Shown here in pieces: positions 42,332-51,486 of a stretch of DNA of 53,592 nt. The notes below the pieces were generated by a model. That model was not told where the DNA came from and did not search any database. It saw nothing but the letters and a program-made list of their open reading frames with translations. The translations under genes were made by a program, and so were the position numbers. Source of the stretch: Pigmentiphaga sp. Its GTDB lineage: Bacteria > Pseudomonadota > Gammaproteobacteria > Burkholderiales > Burkholderiaceae_B. Where the stretch lies: assembly GCA_023228945.1 (NCBI GenBank), contig JALOAI010000030.1:1-53592 (forward strand). Direction: 5' to 3'. How positions within the stretch are numbered: the stretch's first letter is position 1; each line of letters starts with the position of its first letter.

Positions 42332-44629
42332 GTGGCTTCAGATATAGGGACAGCTCTCAAGGATCCCGTGTGCGGAATGCCCGTCACGAAAGACTCGGCA
42401 CACCAATGGCGCCACGGACAACAGAGATTCTATTTTTGCAGCAGTAAGTGCCTGCAAAGCTTTAAGAAAGAGCCTGACGAATACGTCTTGCAAAAGGATG
42501 CCGCTGCACGCCCACAAGCGACTGAAGCGACCCCTGGCGCGACATACACCTGCCCCATGCACCCGGAGATTCGGCAGGACCATCCAGGAAGCTGTCCTAA
42601 GTGCGGCATGGCGCTTGAGCCGCTCATGCCGACGCTGGATGACGACAACCCCGAACTCAAAGACTTCTCGCGGCGCTTCTGGTGGACCCTGCCCTTTACT
42701 GTCGTCGTAACAGTTCTTGCGATGTTTGGCCCGCAACTGGGTTGGTTCGACATCTCAACACAAACATGGATTGAACTGGTCCTGTCCGTCCCGGTGGTGC
42801 TTTGGGCCGGACAGCCCTTCTTCATCCGAGGATGGCAATCTGTCGTCAACCGTAGCCCCAACATGTGGACGCTCATAGGCTTGGGTACTGGCGCTGCATT
42901 CCTCTATAGCACGCTTGCGACCATCGCCCCGGGCATATTCCCCGAGACATTCATGTCCATGGGCCGCGTTGACGTCTACTTCGAAGCCGCAGTCGTCATC
43001 ATTTCGCTAACGCTGCTCGGGCAAATCCTCGAGCTACGCGCCCGTTCGCAAACCTCCGCAGCCATCAAATCGCTGTTGGGCCTAACTCCTAAAACGGCCC
43101 GTCGCATCAACGCCGATGGCTCGGAAGAAGATGTGCCACTCACTCATGTCCACGAAGGTGACCGATTGCGCGTACGGCCTGGGGAAAAGGTTCCAGTGGA
43201 CGGCGTTGTTGAAGACGGATCCAGCTCACTAGATGAGTCTATGCTTACCGGGGAACCGGTGCCCGTCAGCAAACGCCCTGGTGACAAGGTGATCGGCGCC
43301 ACGATGAATACGTCGGGTGCACTGGTCATACGCGCTGAAAAAGTGGGCTCGGCAACGGTACTGTCGCAAATCGTCCAGCTCGTCGCACAGGCTCAGCGTT
43401 CCCGTGCGCCAATGCAACGGATGGCTGACCTCGTAGCTGGCTATTTCGTCATGGCCGTCGTGGCGATTGCAATCGTCACGGTCTTGGTGTGGGGCATCTT
43501 TGGTCCACAGCCCAGTTGGGTCTATGGCTTGATCAACGCCGTGGCAGTGTTGATTATTGCGTGCCCATGTGCCCTCGGGCTCGCCACGCCCATGTCGGTG
43601 ATGGTGGCGACAGGCCGGGGCGCCACCCAAGGCGTCCTGTTCCGCGATGCTGCCGCAATTGAAAACTTACGCAAGGTCGATACGCTTATCGTGGACAAAA
43701 CGGGTACGCTGACAGAGGGTCGTCCGGCTTTCGACGAAGCAGTCTCAGCGGGCGAAATGGACGCGAACGAGGTTCTGCGGCTTGCGGCCAGCCTAGATCA
43801 AGGCAGCGAACACCCCCTAGCCGACGCCATTGTCAGCGCTGCTCGCGAAAAAGGCTTGAGCCTTAGTCCTGTGGACAATTTTGAATCGGGCAGCGGTATC
43901 GGTGTACGGGGGCAAGTGGATGGCAAGAAGCTGGCTTTGGGCAATACCGCTCTCATGCATCAAGAGGACACGGATGTCACGTCACTGGCCGAAACCGCTG
44001 AATCGTTCCGAGCAAAGGGCGCCAGTGTGATGTATTTAGCAGTCGACGGCCGAATGGCCGGAATATTGGCCGTATCGGATCCTATAAAGGCGAGCACGCC
44101 CGAAGCTATGCAGCTGCTGAAGGCAGCGGGGATTCGCGTCATCATGGCCACAGGGGATGGGGTAACGACGGCCAAAGCCGTGGCGGCAACTCTGGGCATT
44201 GATGAAATCTACGGCGAGGTGAAGCCGGCCGATAAGCTTGACCTTGTCAGCAAACTACAAGCGGAAGGTCGGATCGTTGCGATGGCCGGTGACGGCATCA
44301 ATGACGCGCCTGCTCTCGCTAAAGCGGACGTTGGCATTGCCATGGGAACGGGCACCGATGTCGCCATGAATAGCGCCCAGATAACTCTGGTCAAGGGAGA
44401 TCTGCGCGGCATCTCCACAGCACAAGATCTGTCCAGAAAGACGATAGCCAACATGAAGCAGAATCTCGGCTTCGCATTTATCTACAATGCATTGGGCGTA
44501 CCGCTGGCGGCAGGTGTGTTGTACCCGTTCGTGGGTCTCTTGCTCTCGCCCATGTTTGCCGCCCTTGCCATGAGCTTGAGTTCTGCTTCTGTGGTGTTCA
44601 ACGCCTTGCGACTGCGCCGTTCGGTCTAG
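42332..44629 (+). CDS. Copper-exporting P1B-type ATPase
   Basis: A 765-residue copper-transporting P-type ATPase. In place of ordinary heavy-metal-associated repeats it has an N-terminal YHS domain (DPVCGMPVTKDSAHQWRHGQQRFYFCSSKC, residues 11-40) and a second metal motif CPMHPEI...CPKCGM (74-93), as in Cupriavidus CopF-type pumps. The transmembrane CPC motif is at 411-413, the phosphorylated Asp455 in DKTGTLTEG and the hinge GDGIND at 653-658. It should export Cu(I) to the periplasm. The start is GTG with a GGGAGGAG ribosome site. It converges with the DUF411 gene, and a cop-box-like repeat precedes it. Confidence 0.94.
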   Translation: MASDIGTALKDPVCGMPVTKDSAHQWRHGQQRFYFCSSKCLQSFKKEPDEYVLQKDAAARPQATEATPGATYTCPMHPEIRQDHPGSCPKCGMALEPLMPTLDDDNPELKDFSRRFWWTLPFTVVVTVLAMFGPQLGWFDISTQTWIELVLSVPVVLWAGQPFFIRGWQSVVNRSPNMWTLIGLGTGAAFLYSTLATIAPGIFPETFMSMGRVDVYFEAAVVIISLTLLGQILELRARSQTSAAIKSLLGLTPKTARRINADGSEEDVPLTHVHEGDRLRVRPGEKVPVDGVVEDGSSSLDESMLTGEPVPVSKRPGDKVIGATMNTSGALVIRAEKVGSATVLSQIVQLVAQAQRSRAPMQRMADLVAGYFVMAVVAIAIVTVLVWGIFGPQPSWVYGLINAVAVLIIACPCALGLATPMSVMVATGRGATQGVLFRDAAAIENLRKVDTLIVDKTGTLTEGRPAFDEAVSAGEMDANEVLRLAASLDQGSEHPLADAIVSAAREKGLSLSPVDNFESGSGIGVRGQVDGKKLALGNTALMHQEDTDVTSLAETAESFRAKGASVMYLAVDGRMAGILAVSDPIKASTPEAMQLLKAAGIRVIMATGDGVTTAKAVAATLGIDEIYGEVKPADKLDLVSKLQAEGRIVAMAGDGINDAPALAKADVGIAMGTGTDVAMNSAQITLVKGDLRGISTAQDLSRKTIANMKQNLGFAFIYNALGVPLAAGVLYPFVGLLLSPMFAALAMSLSSASVVFNALRLRRSV

Positions 44630-44637
44630 TATTCCGC

Positions 44638-45054
44638 CTAGTCTCTAGAAAACGGCTTGCCGTTGAAATCTACTGTGATCAAGTTGCCATCTAATGCGCC
44701 CATGCCAGGCGCATTCAAGGGCATCCCCGGCGCGGCCACACCCTTGACAGAAGAGTCTGCTAAGAGCTTGTTAACTGCGCTGGCAGGAACATGGCCTTCG
44801 ATGATTTGCCCTGTACTCTCGACCACGGCGGTATGACAAGAGCCCAACCGCGGGGGCACGCCAAGCTTCTGCTTGATGGATGTCATATCGGCAGTCTGGA
44901 TGGCTTTAACATCGAAACCAGACTCCCGCATATGGTCGACCCAACCGGAGCAGCATCCGCAATTGGGATCCTGATACACCGTAATCGCGGTGCCAGCTGC
45001 GTGAGCCAAGGATGAGGCGGCCATCAAGGTTGCCCCTACAATCCACATCTTCAT
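44638..45054 (-). CDS. DUF411 periplasmic metal-binding protein
   Basis: A 138-residue exported protein: the signal peptide ends near SLAHAA and the mature part carries DPNCGCCSGWVDHM, with Cys32, Cys34 and Cys35, the DUF411 metal-binding motif. His residues and a Met-rich end (PGMPLNAPGMGAL) may add copper sites. DUF411 proteins commonly sit in cop or sil clusters (often named CopG). It is the last gene of the leftward copper operon, 57 bases after the cytochrome gene. Confidence 0.88.
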   Translation of the reverse strand: MKMWIVGATLMAASSLAHAAGTAITVYQDPNCGCCSGWVDHMRESGFDVKAIQTADMTSIKQKLGVPPRLGSCHTAVVESTGQIIEGHVPASAVNKLLADSSVKGVAAPGMPLNAPGMGALDGNLITVDFNGKPFSRD

Positions 45055-45111
45055 ACTGACTCCAATTGAGTGTTAAAGCTCGGCCTCGTTGCGAGCGCAC
45101 GTGGTGCGAGC

Positions 45112-45585
45112 TTAGCTCTGCTGTTGCGCAGTTACATTTTTTTGTGCCTCTAGCACTTCCGGCGGCCAACTGCTTTTTATGTATGCCAGTACCGCAATGA
45201 TTTCGTCATCCGTCAGGAGATCTCGGTAGGCCGGCATATCTGTCTCGTAGCCTGGCGGCGCAGTGCGCCCGGGAACCAAGCTATTTTTGACCATGTCGAT
45301 CAGCATCGCATCTGGATGGTGCCACGTATGGCCTGTTTCATCATGCGGAGGGGCAGGTAATCTGCCGTTTTGCATACGCTGGCGCCAGTTCGGCTGCCCT
45401 TCCAGGGCCTTACCATGGCAGACCGCACAGTTATTTGCATACACCACCTTACCCTGCATCACGAGTTGCTGCTCGGCAGGGTCTATGAAAGCGAGGGTGG
45501 GCGGCCTCAACATGCTGTAAGAAACGACGGCGACGCCGAGTACCGCAATACCGACCCCACTAAAGACGAGCTTCTTCTGCGTCAT
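45112..45585 (-). CDS. Membrane-anchored c-type cytochrome
   Basis: A 157-residue class I cytochrome c with an N-terminal membrane anchor (residues 7-27) and one haem site, CAVCH at 53-57. The distal Met is probably Met117 in ETDMPAY. The fold ending LTDDEIIAVLAYIKSSWP is typical of cytochrome c. It follows the cupredoxin by nine bases and is surely cotranscribed with it. A cytochrome in a copper-resistance operon may carry electrons to or from the cupredoxin or the multicopper oxidase. That is inferred from position only. Confidence 0.9.
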   Translation of the reverse strand: MTQKKLVFSGVGIAVLGVAVVSYSMLRPPTLAFIDPAEQQLVMQGKVVYANNCAVCHGKALEGQPNWRQRMQNGRLPAPPHDETGHTWHHPDAMLIDMVKNSLVPGRTAPPGYETDMPAYRDLLTDDEIIAVLAYIKSSWPPEVLEAQKNVTAQQQS

Positions 45586-45594
45586 TGTTCTCAG

Positions 45595-46119
45595 TTAACT
45601 GACCTTAACCTTACCGACCATTCCCGCCTCGGTGTGTCCCGGAATCAGGCATGCGAAGTCTACCGTGCCCGCCTCGCCAAACTGCCACACCAGGCCGCCA
45701 ACCTGACCGGGTTTCAGGGTGATCATATTTGGCTCATCATGCGGCATGTCGGGCATTGTTAGCATTTCAGCAGCGTGCGCCTTCAAATCTTCGAGCGAAC
45801 CGATCACCATTTCATGCGGAATTTGTCCGGTGTTTTTTATGAAGAACCTGACCGTCTCGCCCGCCTTGACTTCAATGTCGCTAGGCGTAAAGCGCATAGC
45901 GTCGTCCATCGTCACCTCTATTGTACGGGTGACTTTGGCGGGGTCGCCTGGCTGACCCACCGGCGAAGAGGCATGCGACATCGAAGACATGGTATGACCA
46001 TGCGTGCCGTGCGTGGCGGCGCCGTGCCCTCCAGCGCCGTGCCCTCCGGCGTGCGTTCCCGCAGCCAACGCGACGACGGGTAGAACGCTCAGAGCGAAAA
46101 TAGATATTGTCTTCTTCAT
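45595..46119 (-). CDS. Periplasmic cupredoxin with His-rich N-terminus
   Basis: A 174-residue exported blue-copper-type protein. After the signal peptide a Gly/His/Met-rich linker (residues 21-50) could bind extra copper. The cupredoxin domain has a full type 1 ligand set: His102 (PHEMV), Cys157 (FACLIPGH), His162 and Met167. Similar proteins lie in many cop clusters (CopI-like). The ATG at 46119 has GGAG eight bases upstream. An earlier GTG is possible. It is probably a copper-carrying or electron-transfer partner of CopA and the downstream cytochrome. Confidence 0.9.
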   Translation of the reverse strand: MKKTISIFALSVLPVVALAAGTHAGGHGAGGHGAATHGTHGHTMSSMSHASSPVGQPGDPAKVTRTIEVTMDDAMRFTPSDIEVKAGETVRFFIKNTGQIPHEMVIGSLEDLKAHAAEMLTMPDMPHDEPNMITLKPGQVGGLVWQFGEAGTVDFACLIPGHTEAGMVGKVKVS

Positions 46120-46186
46120 CGACTGCACTCCATAGGTCTACGTTGAGGCGGAGTCGCGGTATCGCGCTCCCCAGTAAAAAGCAACA

Positions 46187-47386
46187 TCAAAAACGAAAGG
46201 TCAAGCCGGCCACGAAACGCGTTTCCTGCTTAGATTCGCCGGACGCGCGAGCGTAATCCGCGGACTTCCCAAACTTGCTGGCCCACTCAACGCCCACATA
46301 AGGCACGAATTGCCGCGTAATCTCATACTTGAGCCGCAGACCAGCTGTGCCGTCAGCAAGGCCACTACCGATACCTCTGCGTACGTCATCTTTACCGTAC
46401 AAGTTCACTTCAATGCTCGGTTGCAGGTAGAGCTTTTGAGTGAGCAAGACGTCATACTCCGCTTTCAGCCCCAAGGCGGTTCTTCCGCTTGGGCCCACAT
46501 AGGCCGTCGCATCCACTTCAAACCAATAAGGGGCCAGTCCTTTGAAACCAAAGGCCAACCATTCTCGGTTTGGTGCTCCCGATTCGTAATCAAAGCGAAA
46601 ACCCAGCTCCGTGTCCCAGAACGTCGAGATAGCATGTCGCCATAGCAACTGCGTTTTTGAGTGCTGCAAGTTGCCATCGGCAATTTCCCCTTCGGCTTTG
46701 ATCACGGCACGGTTATAAGTACTGCCATACCAAGCCTCGCCTTCGTAAGCCATCCATTCGTCACCTCTCGCCCTAACATATTCGAATTTGTCGAATTGGA
46801 TTGAGCCGAAGTTGTGCATATCCGACATGACCAATGTTTCCGACGGAGGTAACGCGTACTTACCCTCGTTACGCAAATAACCGCCGGAATAGGCATCGGG
46901 ATCCCTGGCGTCGGGTGGAGCAGAACCTCCTTGCATCTTCATATCGCCGTGATCCATTTCACCGCCGCCATGGTTCATTGCACCCATATTTGAGGTAGCG
47001 ACTGACGGCTTAGAGCCCAACTCGCCGTGCACCATTCCCGGCCCAGGGGAGGCACCTGGTCCTGGACTACCATGTTCCATAGGCATCCTCATAGAGTCAT
47101 GGCCCTGAGTCGGCGTTTTCCCCGCCCCCTGATTCATACTTGGCATGTTCATGGAGCCATGATCCATCCCCGACATACCCGGAGAACCGTGATCCATACC
47201 AGACATGTTCATGGAATCATGCTTCATGCCTGATGGCGAGGAGGCGTGGCCAACGTGATCAGCATGCGCCTGTGCATGGGCAAACGCCGGCACTAGACCT
47301 GCAGTAGCAATTGCCGCCGCAAGCAGTTTCGTCTTCAGTTGGTTGTTCATGACCATGATGCCTAACGTATTGTTGATCGTCTTCAT
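46187..47386 (-). CDS. copB: Copper resistance outer-membrane protein CopB
   Basis: A protein of about 399 residues of the CopB family (PF05275). A signal peptide is followed by a long Met/His/Gly-rich segment with repeats of the GMDHGSMNM type, able to bind many copper ions, then the barrel domain from about residue 180 (YSGGYLRNEGKYALPPSETLVMSDMHNFGSIQFDKFEYVRARGDEWMAYEGEAWYG) to the terminal Phe (FVAGLTFRF). The start at 47386 overlaps the copA stop by ATGA. A later ATG at 47350 gives a more normal signal peptide, MNNQLKTKLLAAAIATAGLVPAFAHAQ, and may be the true one. Confidence 0.92.
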   Translation of the reverse strand: MKTINNTLGIMVMNNQLKTKLLAAAIATAGLVPAFAHAQAHADHVGHASSPSGMKHDSMNMSGMDHGSPGMSGMDHGSMNMPSMNQGAGKTPTQGHDSMRMPMEHGSPGPGASPGPGMVHGELGSKPSVATSNMGAMNHGGGEMDHGDMKMQGGSAPPDARDPDAYSGGYLRNEGKYALPPSETLVMSDMHNFGSIQFDKFEYVRARGDEWMAYEGEAWYGSTYNRAVIKAEGEIADGNLQHSKTQLLWRHAISTFWDTELGFRFDYESGAPNREWLAFGFKGLAPYWFEVDATAYVGPSGRTALGLKAEYDVLLTQKLYLQPSIEVNLYGKDDVRRGIGSGLADGTAGLRLKYEITRQFVPYVGVEWASKFGKSADYARASGESKQETRFVAGLTFRF

Positions 47387-49227
47387 GCCACCACCACTTC
47401 GCGGAACATGCCTGCGTCCATGTGCAGCATCAGGTGGCAATGCCATGCCCAGCGCCCCAGGGCGTCTGCGGTAACCAGAAAGCTGATACGCTGAGCCGGC
47501 TGCACTGGAATCGTGTGGCGTCGCGCCTGGAACTGCCCATCAGGCGCTTCCAGCTCGCTCCACATACCATGCAAATGCATGGGGTGTGTCATCATGGTGT
47601 CGTTGTGCAAAATGACTCTCACCCGCTCACCGTAACGGAAGTGAACCGGGGTAGACTTGCCGAACTCCACGCCATCGAACGACCACGTATAACGCTCCAT
47701 ATTCCCGGTCAAATGAAGTTCGATCTCGCGCTCTGCGCCACGCGGGTCCATCGGACCACCCACGGTGTGTAAGTCAGCTAACGTGAGCACCCGCCGGCCG
47801 CTATGACGTAAGCCGACTCCTGGGTCATCCAAGTTCGTACGCGGCATGTCCACGCGCATATCGATACTTGATCCGTACTCCGTCTTGGCGTGACGCACCT
47901 GCGTGCTGGCAGCAGTGGACCCCATGGCACCATGAATCATGCCCGCCATGCCGGCATGATTCATTCCGTGCAGGCTGCCATGATTCATGCGGGCCATACT
48001 GCCGTGATCCATTGACGCCATAGCGCCATGCGACATGCCACTACCATGACTCATTCCGGCCATCCCACCACCCATGGCGCCCATCATGTCAGCCATAGTG
48101 AGCCATTCAACCGGATCAAGTGCTGGCACGGGGGCTTCGAGACCAGCATGCGTGGCCAGGGTCCCGCGCGCATAGCCGGTTCGGTCCATGGCTTGTGCGT
48201 AAATCGTGTGCGCATCATCTTTGGGATGCACGAGCACGTCGTAGGTTTCGCCTGGTCCAAAGCGAAACTCATCGACGGTGACGGGCTCCACGTTCACGCC
48301 GTCTGCTTGCACAACGGTTAGCTGCAGGCCGGGGATGCGTACATCGTAAAAAGTATTGGCCGCGCCGTTTATAAAACGCAGGCGGACGCGTTCGCCCGGA
48401 CGAAACAACCCCGTCCAGTTCCCGGCGGGCGTCGTACCGTTCATGAGATAGGTCAGCACGTCGGCTGAGAGGTCGGCCAAATCAGTGGGACTCATGCGCA
48501 TTTCATTCCACATCTTGCGCTTGTCCACCGCCGCCTTCAGGCCCCCTTCTGAAACATCGCGAAAGAAATCGACGGCCGTAGGCTGGTTGTAGTTGTAAAA
48601 GTCGCCTTGCATTTTGAGCTTGGCCAGCACCCGCATGGGGTCCTCGTCAGTCCAATCCGACAAGAGTACAACATGCTCACGATCGGCCTTTATCGGATCA
48701 GAATGCAACGGGTCGATAATGATTGCGCCATAAACGCCCGTAGCTTCTTGCATGCCAGAGTGTGAATGATACCAATACGTCCCGCTTTGCTCAATCTTGA
48801 AGCGGTACGTGAAGGTTTCCCCCGGTTTAATCCCCGGAAAGCTGATTCCTGGCACTCCATCCATTTCGAATGGCAAAATGATGCCGTGCCAGTGGATAGA
48901 GGTATCTTCCTTTAATCGATTCTTTACGCGAATGGTAACCGTATCGCCTTCTCTCCAGCGCAGAGTAGGAGCAGGCAGCGAGCCATTAATCGTTGTTGCG
49001 ACGCGCGGACTGCCAGTGAAATTAACCGGCGACTCGGCAATCTCCAGGAGGAACTCGGTACCAGACAAAACCTTAGCGGAACCGGTAGTCGTAGCATCGA
49101 AGCGGCTTTCAGTGGCCTTGACAAGTGGCGACAGTCCCATCAGCACGCCGCCTGCTGCGAGACCTTGAACAAAACGGCGGCGAGGCATGGTGGAAAGTGG
49201 GACAGCGAGAGATGGTAGGCGTTTCAC
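47383..49227 (-). CDS. copA: Copper resistance multicopper oxidase CopA
   Basis: A 614-residue periplasmic multicopper oxidase of the CopA family, which oxidises or binds periplasmic copper. A Tat signal RRRFVQG (16-22) directs folded export. Copper-site motifs in order: IHWHG, TYWYHSHSGMQ, HPMHLHGMW and HCHLMLHMDAGM. Between them is a Met/His repeat region (GMSHGSGMSHGAMASMDHGSM), the extra copper-binding part usual for CopA. GTG at 49227 is taken as start (AGGA nine bases upstream). ATG at 49188 would also keep the Tat motif. It is the first gene of the leftward copper operon. Confidence 0.95.
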   Translation of the reverse strand: MKRLPSLAVPLSTMPRRRFVQGLAAGGVLMGLSPLVKATESRFDATTTGSAKVLSGTEFLLEIAESPVNFTGSPRVATTINGSLPAPTLRWREGDTVTIRVKNRLKEDTSIHWHGIILPFEMDGVPGISFPGIKPGETFTYRFKIEQSGTYWYHSHSGMQEATGVYGAIIIDPLHSDPIKADREHVVLLSDWTDEDPMRVLAKLKMQGDFYNYNQPTAVDFFRDVSEGGLKAAVDKRKMWNEMRMSPTDLADLSADVLTYLMNGTTPAGNWTGLFRPGERVRLRFINGAANTFYDVRIPGLQLTVVQADGVNVEPVTVDEFRFGPGETYDVLVHPKDDAHTIYAQAMDRTGYARGTLATHAGLEAPVPALDPVEWLTMADMMGAMGGGMAGMSHGSGMSHGAMASMDHGSMARMNHGSLHGMNHAGMAGMIHGAMGSTAASTQVRHAKTEYGSSIDMRVDMPRTNLDDPGVGLRHSGRRVLTLADLHTVGGPMDPRGAEREIELHLTGNMERYTWSFDGVEFGKSTPVHFRYGERVRVILHNDTMMTHPMHLHGMWSELEAPDGQFQARRHTIPVQPAQRISFLVTADALGRWAWHCHLMLHMDAGMFREVVVA

Positions 49228-49344
49228 GAATACATGTCCTGTTCGGCATCTGGGCAAGCCGCTCCCTACTGTTAAAAGTAGCGGCAACATTAAGCAAGGC
49301 TCACACTTTAAGGTAACCTGACTTTCAATCTGATGACTGCCGGA

Positions 49345-49358
49345 TTACAACTTTGTAA
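49345..49358. promoter_or_regulatory. Cop-box-like repeat before copA
   Basis: TTACA-ACTT-TGTAA, within a longer imperfect repeat from GATTACA to TGTAAT, 117 bases before the copA start. Same core and spacing as the site at 42155-42174 before the copper ATPase. Confidence 0.7.
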
Positions 49359-49396
49359 TATCATACCCCCGCTCTACCGCAGCCAGCAGTAAAGGC

Positions 49397-50542
49397 TCAA
49401 CGGCACCGCTTCGACTGTAAGACCTGGTTCGAGGTCGCGAGCTCGTACACTCTTTCTGTCGACGCAACGCAAGAATCAATTGAAAATTCGCGTATAGCCT
49501 TTTTTCGCGCACGCAACCCCATAGATATCAGACACCCCGGACTATCCAGTATTTCTTTCAGTACCGCGGCTATAGCGGGGGGATCTCGAGCGGGTACTAC
49601 CCAGCCATCAAGTCCACTATCAACGTTCTCCGGCAAACCGCCGACATCGCTTACGATGACAGGAACTCCCATCGCCATCATTTCCCTGCATGCGAACGAA
49701 ATCGTTTCTATCGACGAGGACACTACAAAACCGACATCTATTGCTGCTAAAAATGGCCGAACGTCACTTAATAACCCTGAAAAAATGACGGTATTACTCA
49801 GACCCAGTGCGTCGACCTTAGCGAGCTGCACAGGGCTTGGCAGCATTCCCGCAATTAGGACGACGACCTGACGTTGAAGTATGGCCGGAAGTAGAGAAAT
49901 GGCCTCCAACATATCAAGCCAATTCTTATAGGCCGCGGTTCCCGCGTTACTGCCAATAACCAGCCTGCCAGCTAAAGGAGCAGGAACCCAGGATTGCTTC
50001 GCAATACTCCGCGCCATCTGCGACGGAGGTATAAATTTGTTTACATCTACTCCATTTCGCACAAGGTGCAGGCGTTTCCCGCCAAAGAACGAGTAAAGCA
50101 TTTGTCTGCGGGTATAGTCGCAGACGCAAATAACATGATCCGTCGCCAGTTTTGCACGGACGAACGCTCCAACACTCGTCGCAACGCGGGCACTATGCTG
50201 TGTATAGATAATCGCGGGACGCTGCGCTCTGACTCCGATAAGTGCCAGCATACATGCCCGGTGATCGGTCGCGCCGTTAACATGAATGATGTCAAACAAC
50301 TCATGCCGTAACACCGACCTTAAGACACGAACTTTCACAAGCGTCTTGAACAAACCCCCTTTGAAGTCGTGAGGTATTGCTTTAACGCTCGCATGAGATG
50401 TCAAGATTGACATGAGGCGACTGCCCTCAGGGGCCGCGACTACTATTTCGTGCTGATCACTGAGATTTCTCGCTAGTGACAAGATATACGTGGTGTGTCC
50501 GCCACCATCCCCACGATGAAAATTAGTATAGAGAATCTTCAT
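49397..50542 (-). CDS. Glycosyltransferase family 4 (GT-B fold)
   Basis: A 381-residue glycosyltransferase. The N-terminal domain begins MKILYTNFHRGDGGGHTTYILSLARNL, a glycine-rich acceptor-side loop. The donor side shows VRNGVDVNKF and SSSIETISFACREMMAMGVPVIVSDVGGLPENV, with the retaining E-x7-E motif. It should add a sugar to lipopolysaccharide or another surface glycan. The opening recalls the WlbE/BplE-type enzymes of Bordetella LPS as I remember them. No other sugar genes lie beside it, and its DNA is markedly less GC-rich than the catabolic region, so it looks acquired. There is no clear ribosome site before MKILYT; an upstream frame would make it longer. Confidence 0.85.
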   Translation of the reverse strand: MKILYTNFHRGDGGGHTTYILSLARNLSDQHEIVVAAPEGSRLMSILTSHASVKAIPHDFKGGLFKTLVKVRVLRSVLRHELFDIIHVNGATDHRACMLALIGVRAQRPAIIYTQHSARVATSVGAFVRAKLATDHVICVCDYTRRQMLYSFFGGKRLHLVRNGVDVNKFIPPSQMARSIAKQSWVPAPLAGRLVIGSNAGTAAYKNWLDMLEAISLLPAILQRQVVVLIAGMLPSPVQLAKVDALGLSNTVIFSGLLSDVRPFLAAIDVGFVVSSSIETISFACREMMAMGVPVIVSDVGGLPENVDSGLDGWVVPARDPPAIAAVLKEILDSPGCLISMGLRARKKAIREFSIDSCVASTERVYELATSNQVLQSKRCR

Positions 50543-50780
50543 AAATAAATTCGCGCCAGCGCGACGCGCCTGCAAAGGGTAGGAAACGGGCTAATCCAAT
50601 GTTAATCTCATCGACCTGACAGCCAGATAACCGCCGCATTACATCTCTGCAATCTTTATCGCCGACGCGAAAGGTTAATGCAAAATCGTCAATCGTTTCT
50701 CTTAGGACCATTAAAAAAGACAAACCTGTGCGCTGCACAAACCAAAGCAGTGCTGGGTGGATCATGGGGGTGTGCGACAA
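50523..50780 (-). CDS. Possible truncated upstream gene fragment
   Basis: An 85-codon frame that overlaps the start of the glycosyltransferase by 20 bases and ends FLPFAGASRWREFIYEDSLY. Its coding character suggests the C-terminal end of a lost upstream gene of the same operon, but there is no proper start (TTG at 50780, ATG at 50765) and I recognise no family. It could equally be chance. Confidence 0.2.
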   Translation of the reverse strand: MSHTPMIHPALLWFVQRTGLSFLMVLRETIDDFALTFRVGDKDCRDVMRRLSGCQVDEINIGLARFLPFAGASRWREFIYEDSLY

Positions 50781-51486
50781 CTCCTAGGGGTCTGTAGTCG
50801 AATACAGTAGCTTCGCAAACTGCGTGGTCACCCCTGCTAAGAAGCATGACTATGTGGATAAGTGAGCGGCGCTCAGCACACTGCATTCTGACAGCCGATA
50901 GATAGAAGAGGATAGGCACAGCTTAGGCGGACTGTAGATTGTCGATCGGAGAATTTTTTTTTTCGAACTTTAAACGATGCCGAGATGGCCCAATGGCGTC
51001 CACGCGGCTCTCTCTTGATGGCTTCTCGAGATGAGTCAGCGCGTGACGCTCCATTTGGTCGTCGAGCCACTCAGTTTCACTTCATCAGATCGAACCCCAT
51101 CGTGCCCTGGTCCCAATCGGATATGGTAGGTAAGCCAGACGGAGTTTCGAGACGCTTATCCGGGCGCCCAGATGCGATGGACCAGGCGGCGCCACAACCG
51201 ACGCAGGTTGTTCTAGCCAAGCGCACACGAGGAGACAGAAATCGTTTCCTCAGGGCACCTTTGAGCGATGATTTCCGTTGCGATGGCCGAGGATAGATTC
51301 GACCACCTGACCGAGGCCGCAAGGGAGAGACCGGGACAGAATCGGGACCAACGAAGGTTACGAAGAAGTAACCCGCGTGTTAGGAAGCGGTAAGGCCATG
51401 CTTTCTATAATTCATCCAAGCGACTTTTCCAGTAGGTTCTCACCCGCTGAGCAGTCGCGTGAATCTATCAACTTCGGGAGTAAAGC
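50781..51486. other. 700-base intergenic region with no clear gene
   Basis: Short frames occur on both strands without ribosome sites or known motifs. A T-run of ten lies near 50956 without a stem before it. A perfect TATAAT at 51406-51411 may be the -10 box of the DUF4148 gene, but its -35 is not evident. Confidence 0.5.

Noticed and set aside
50781..50800. CTCCTAGGGGTCTG as a possible second tRNA-Glu attachment copy
   Set aside because: It shares only the CCTAGGGG centre with the site at 41672-41691, too short and mismatched to count as a direct repeat.
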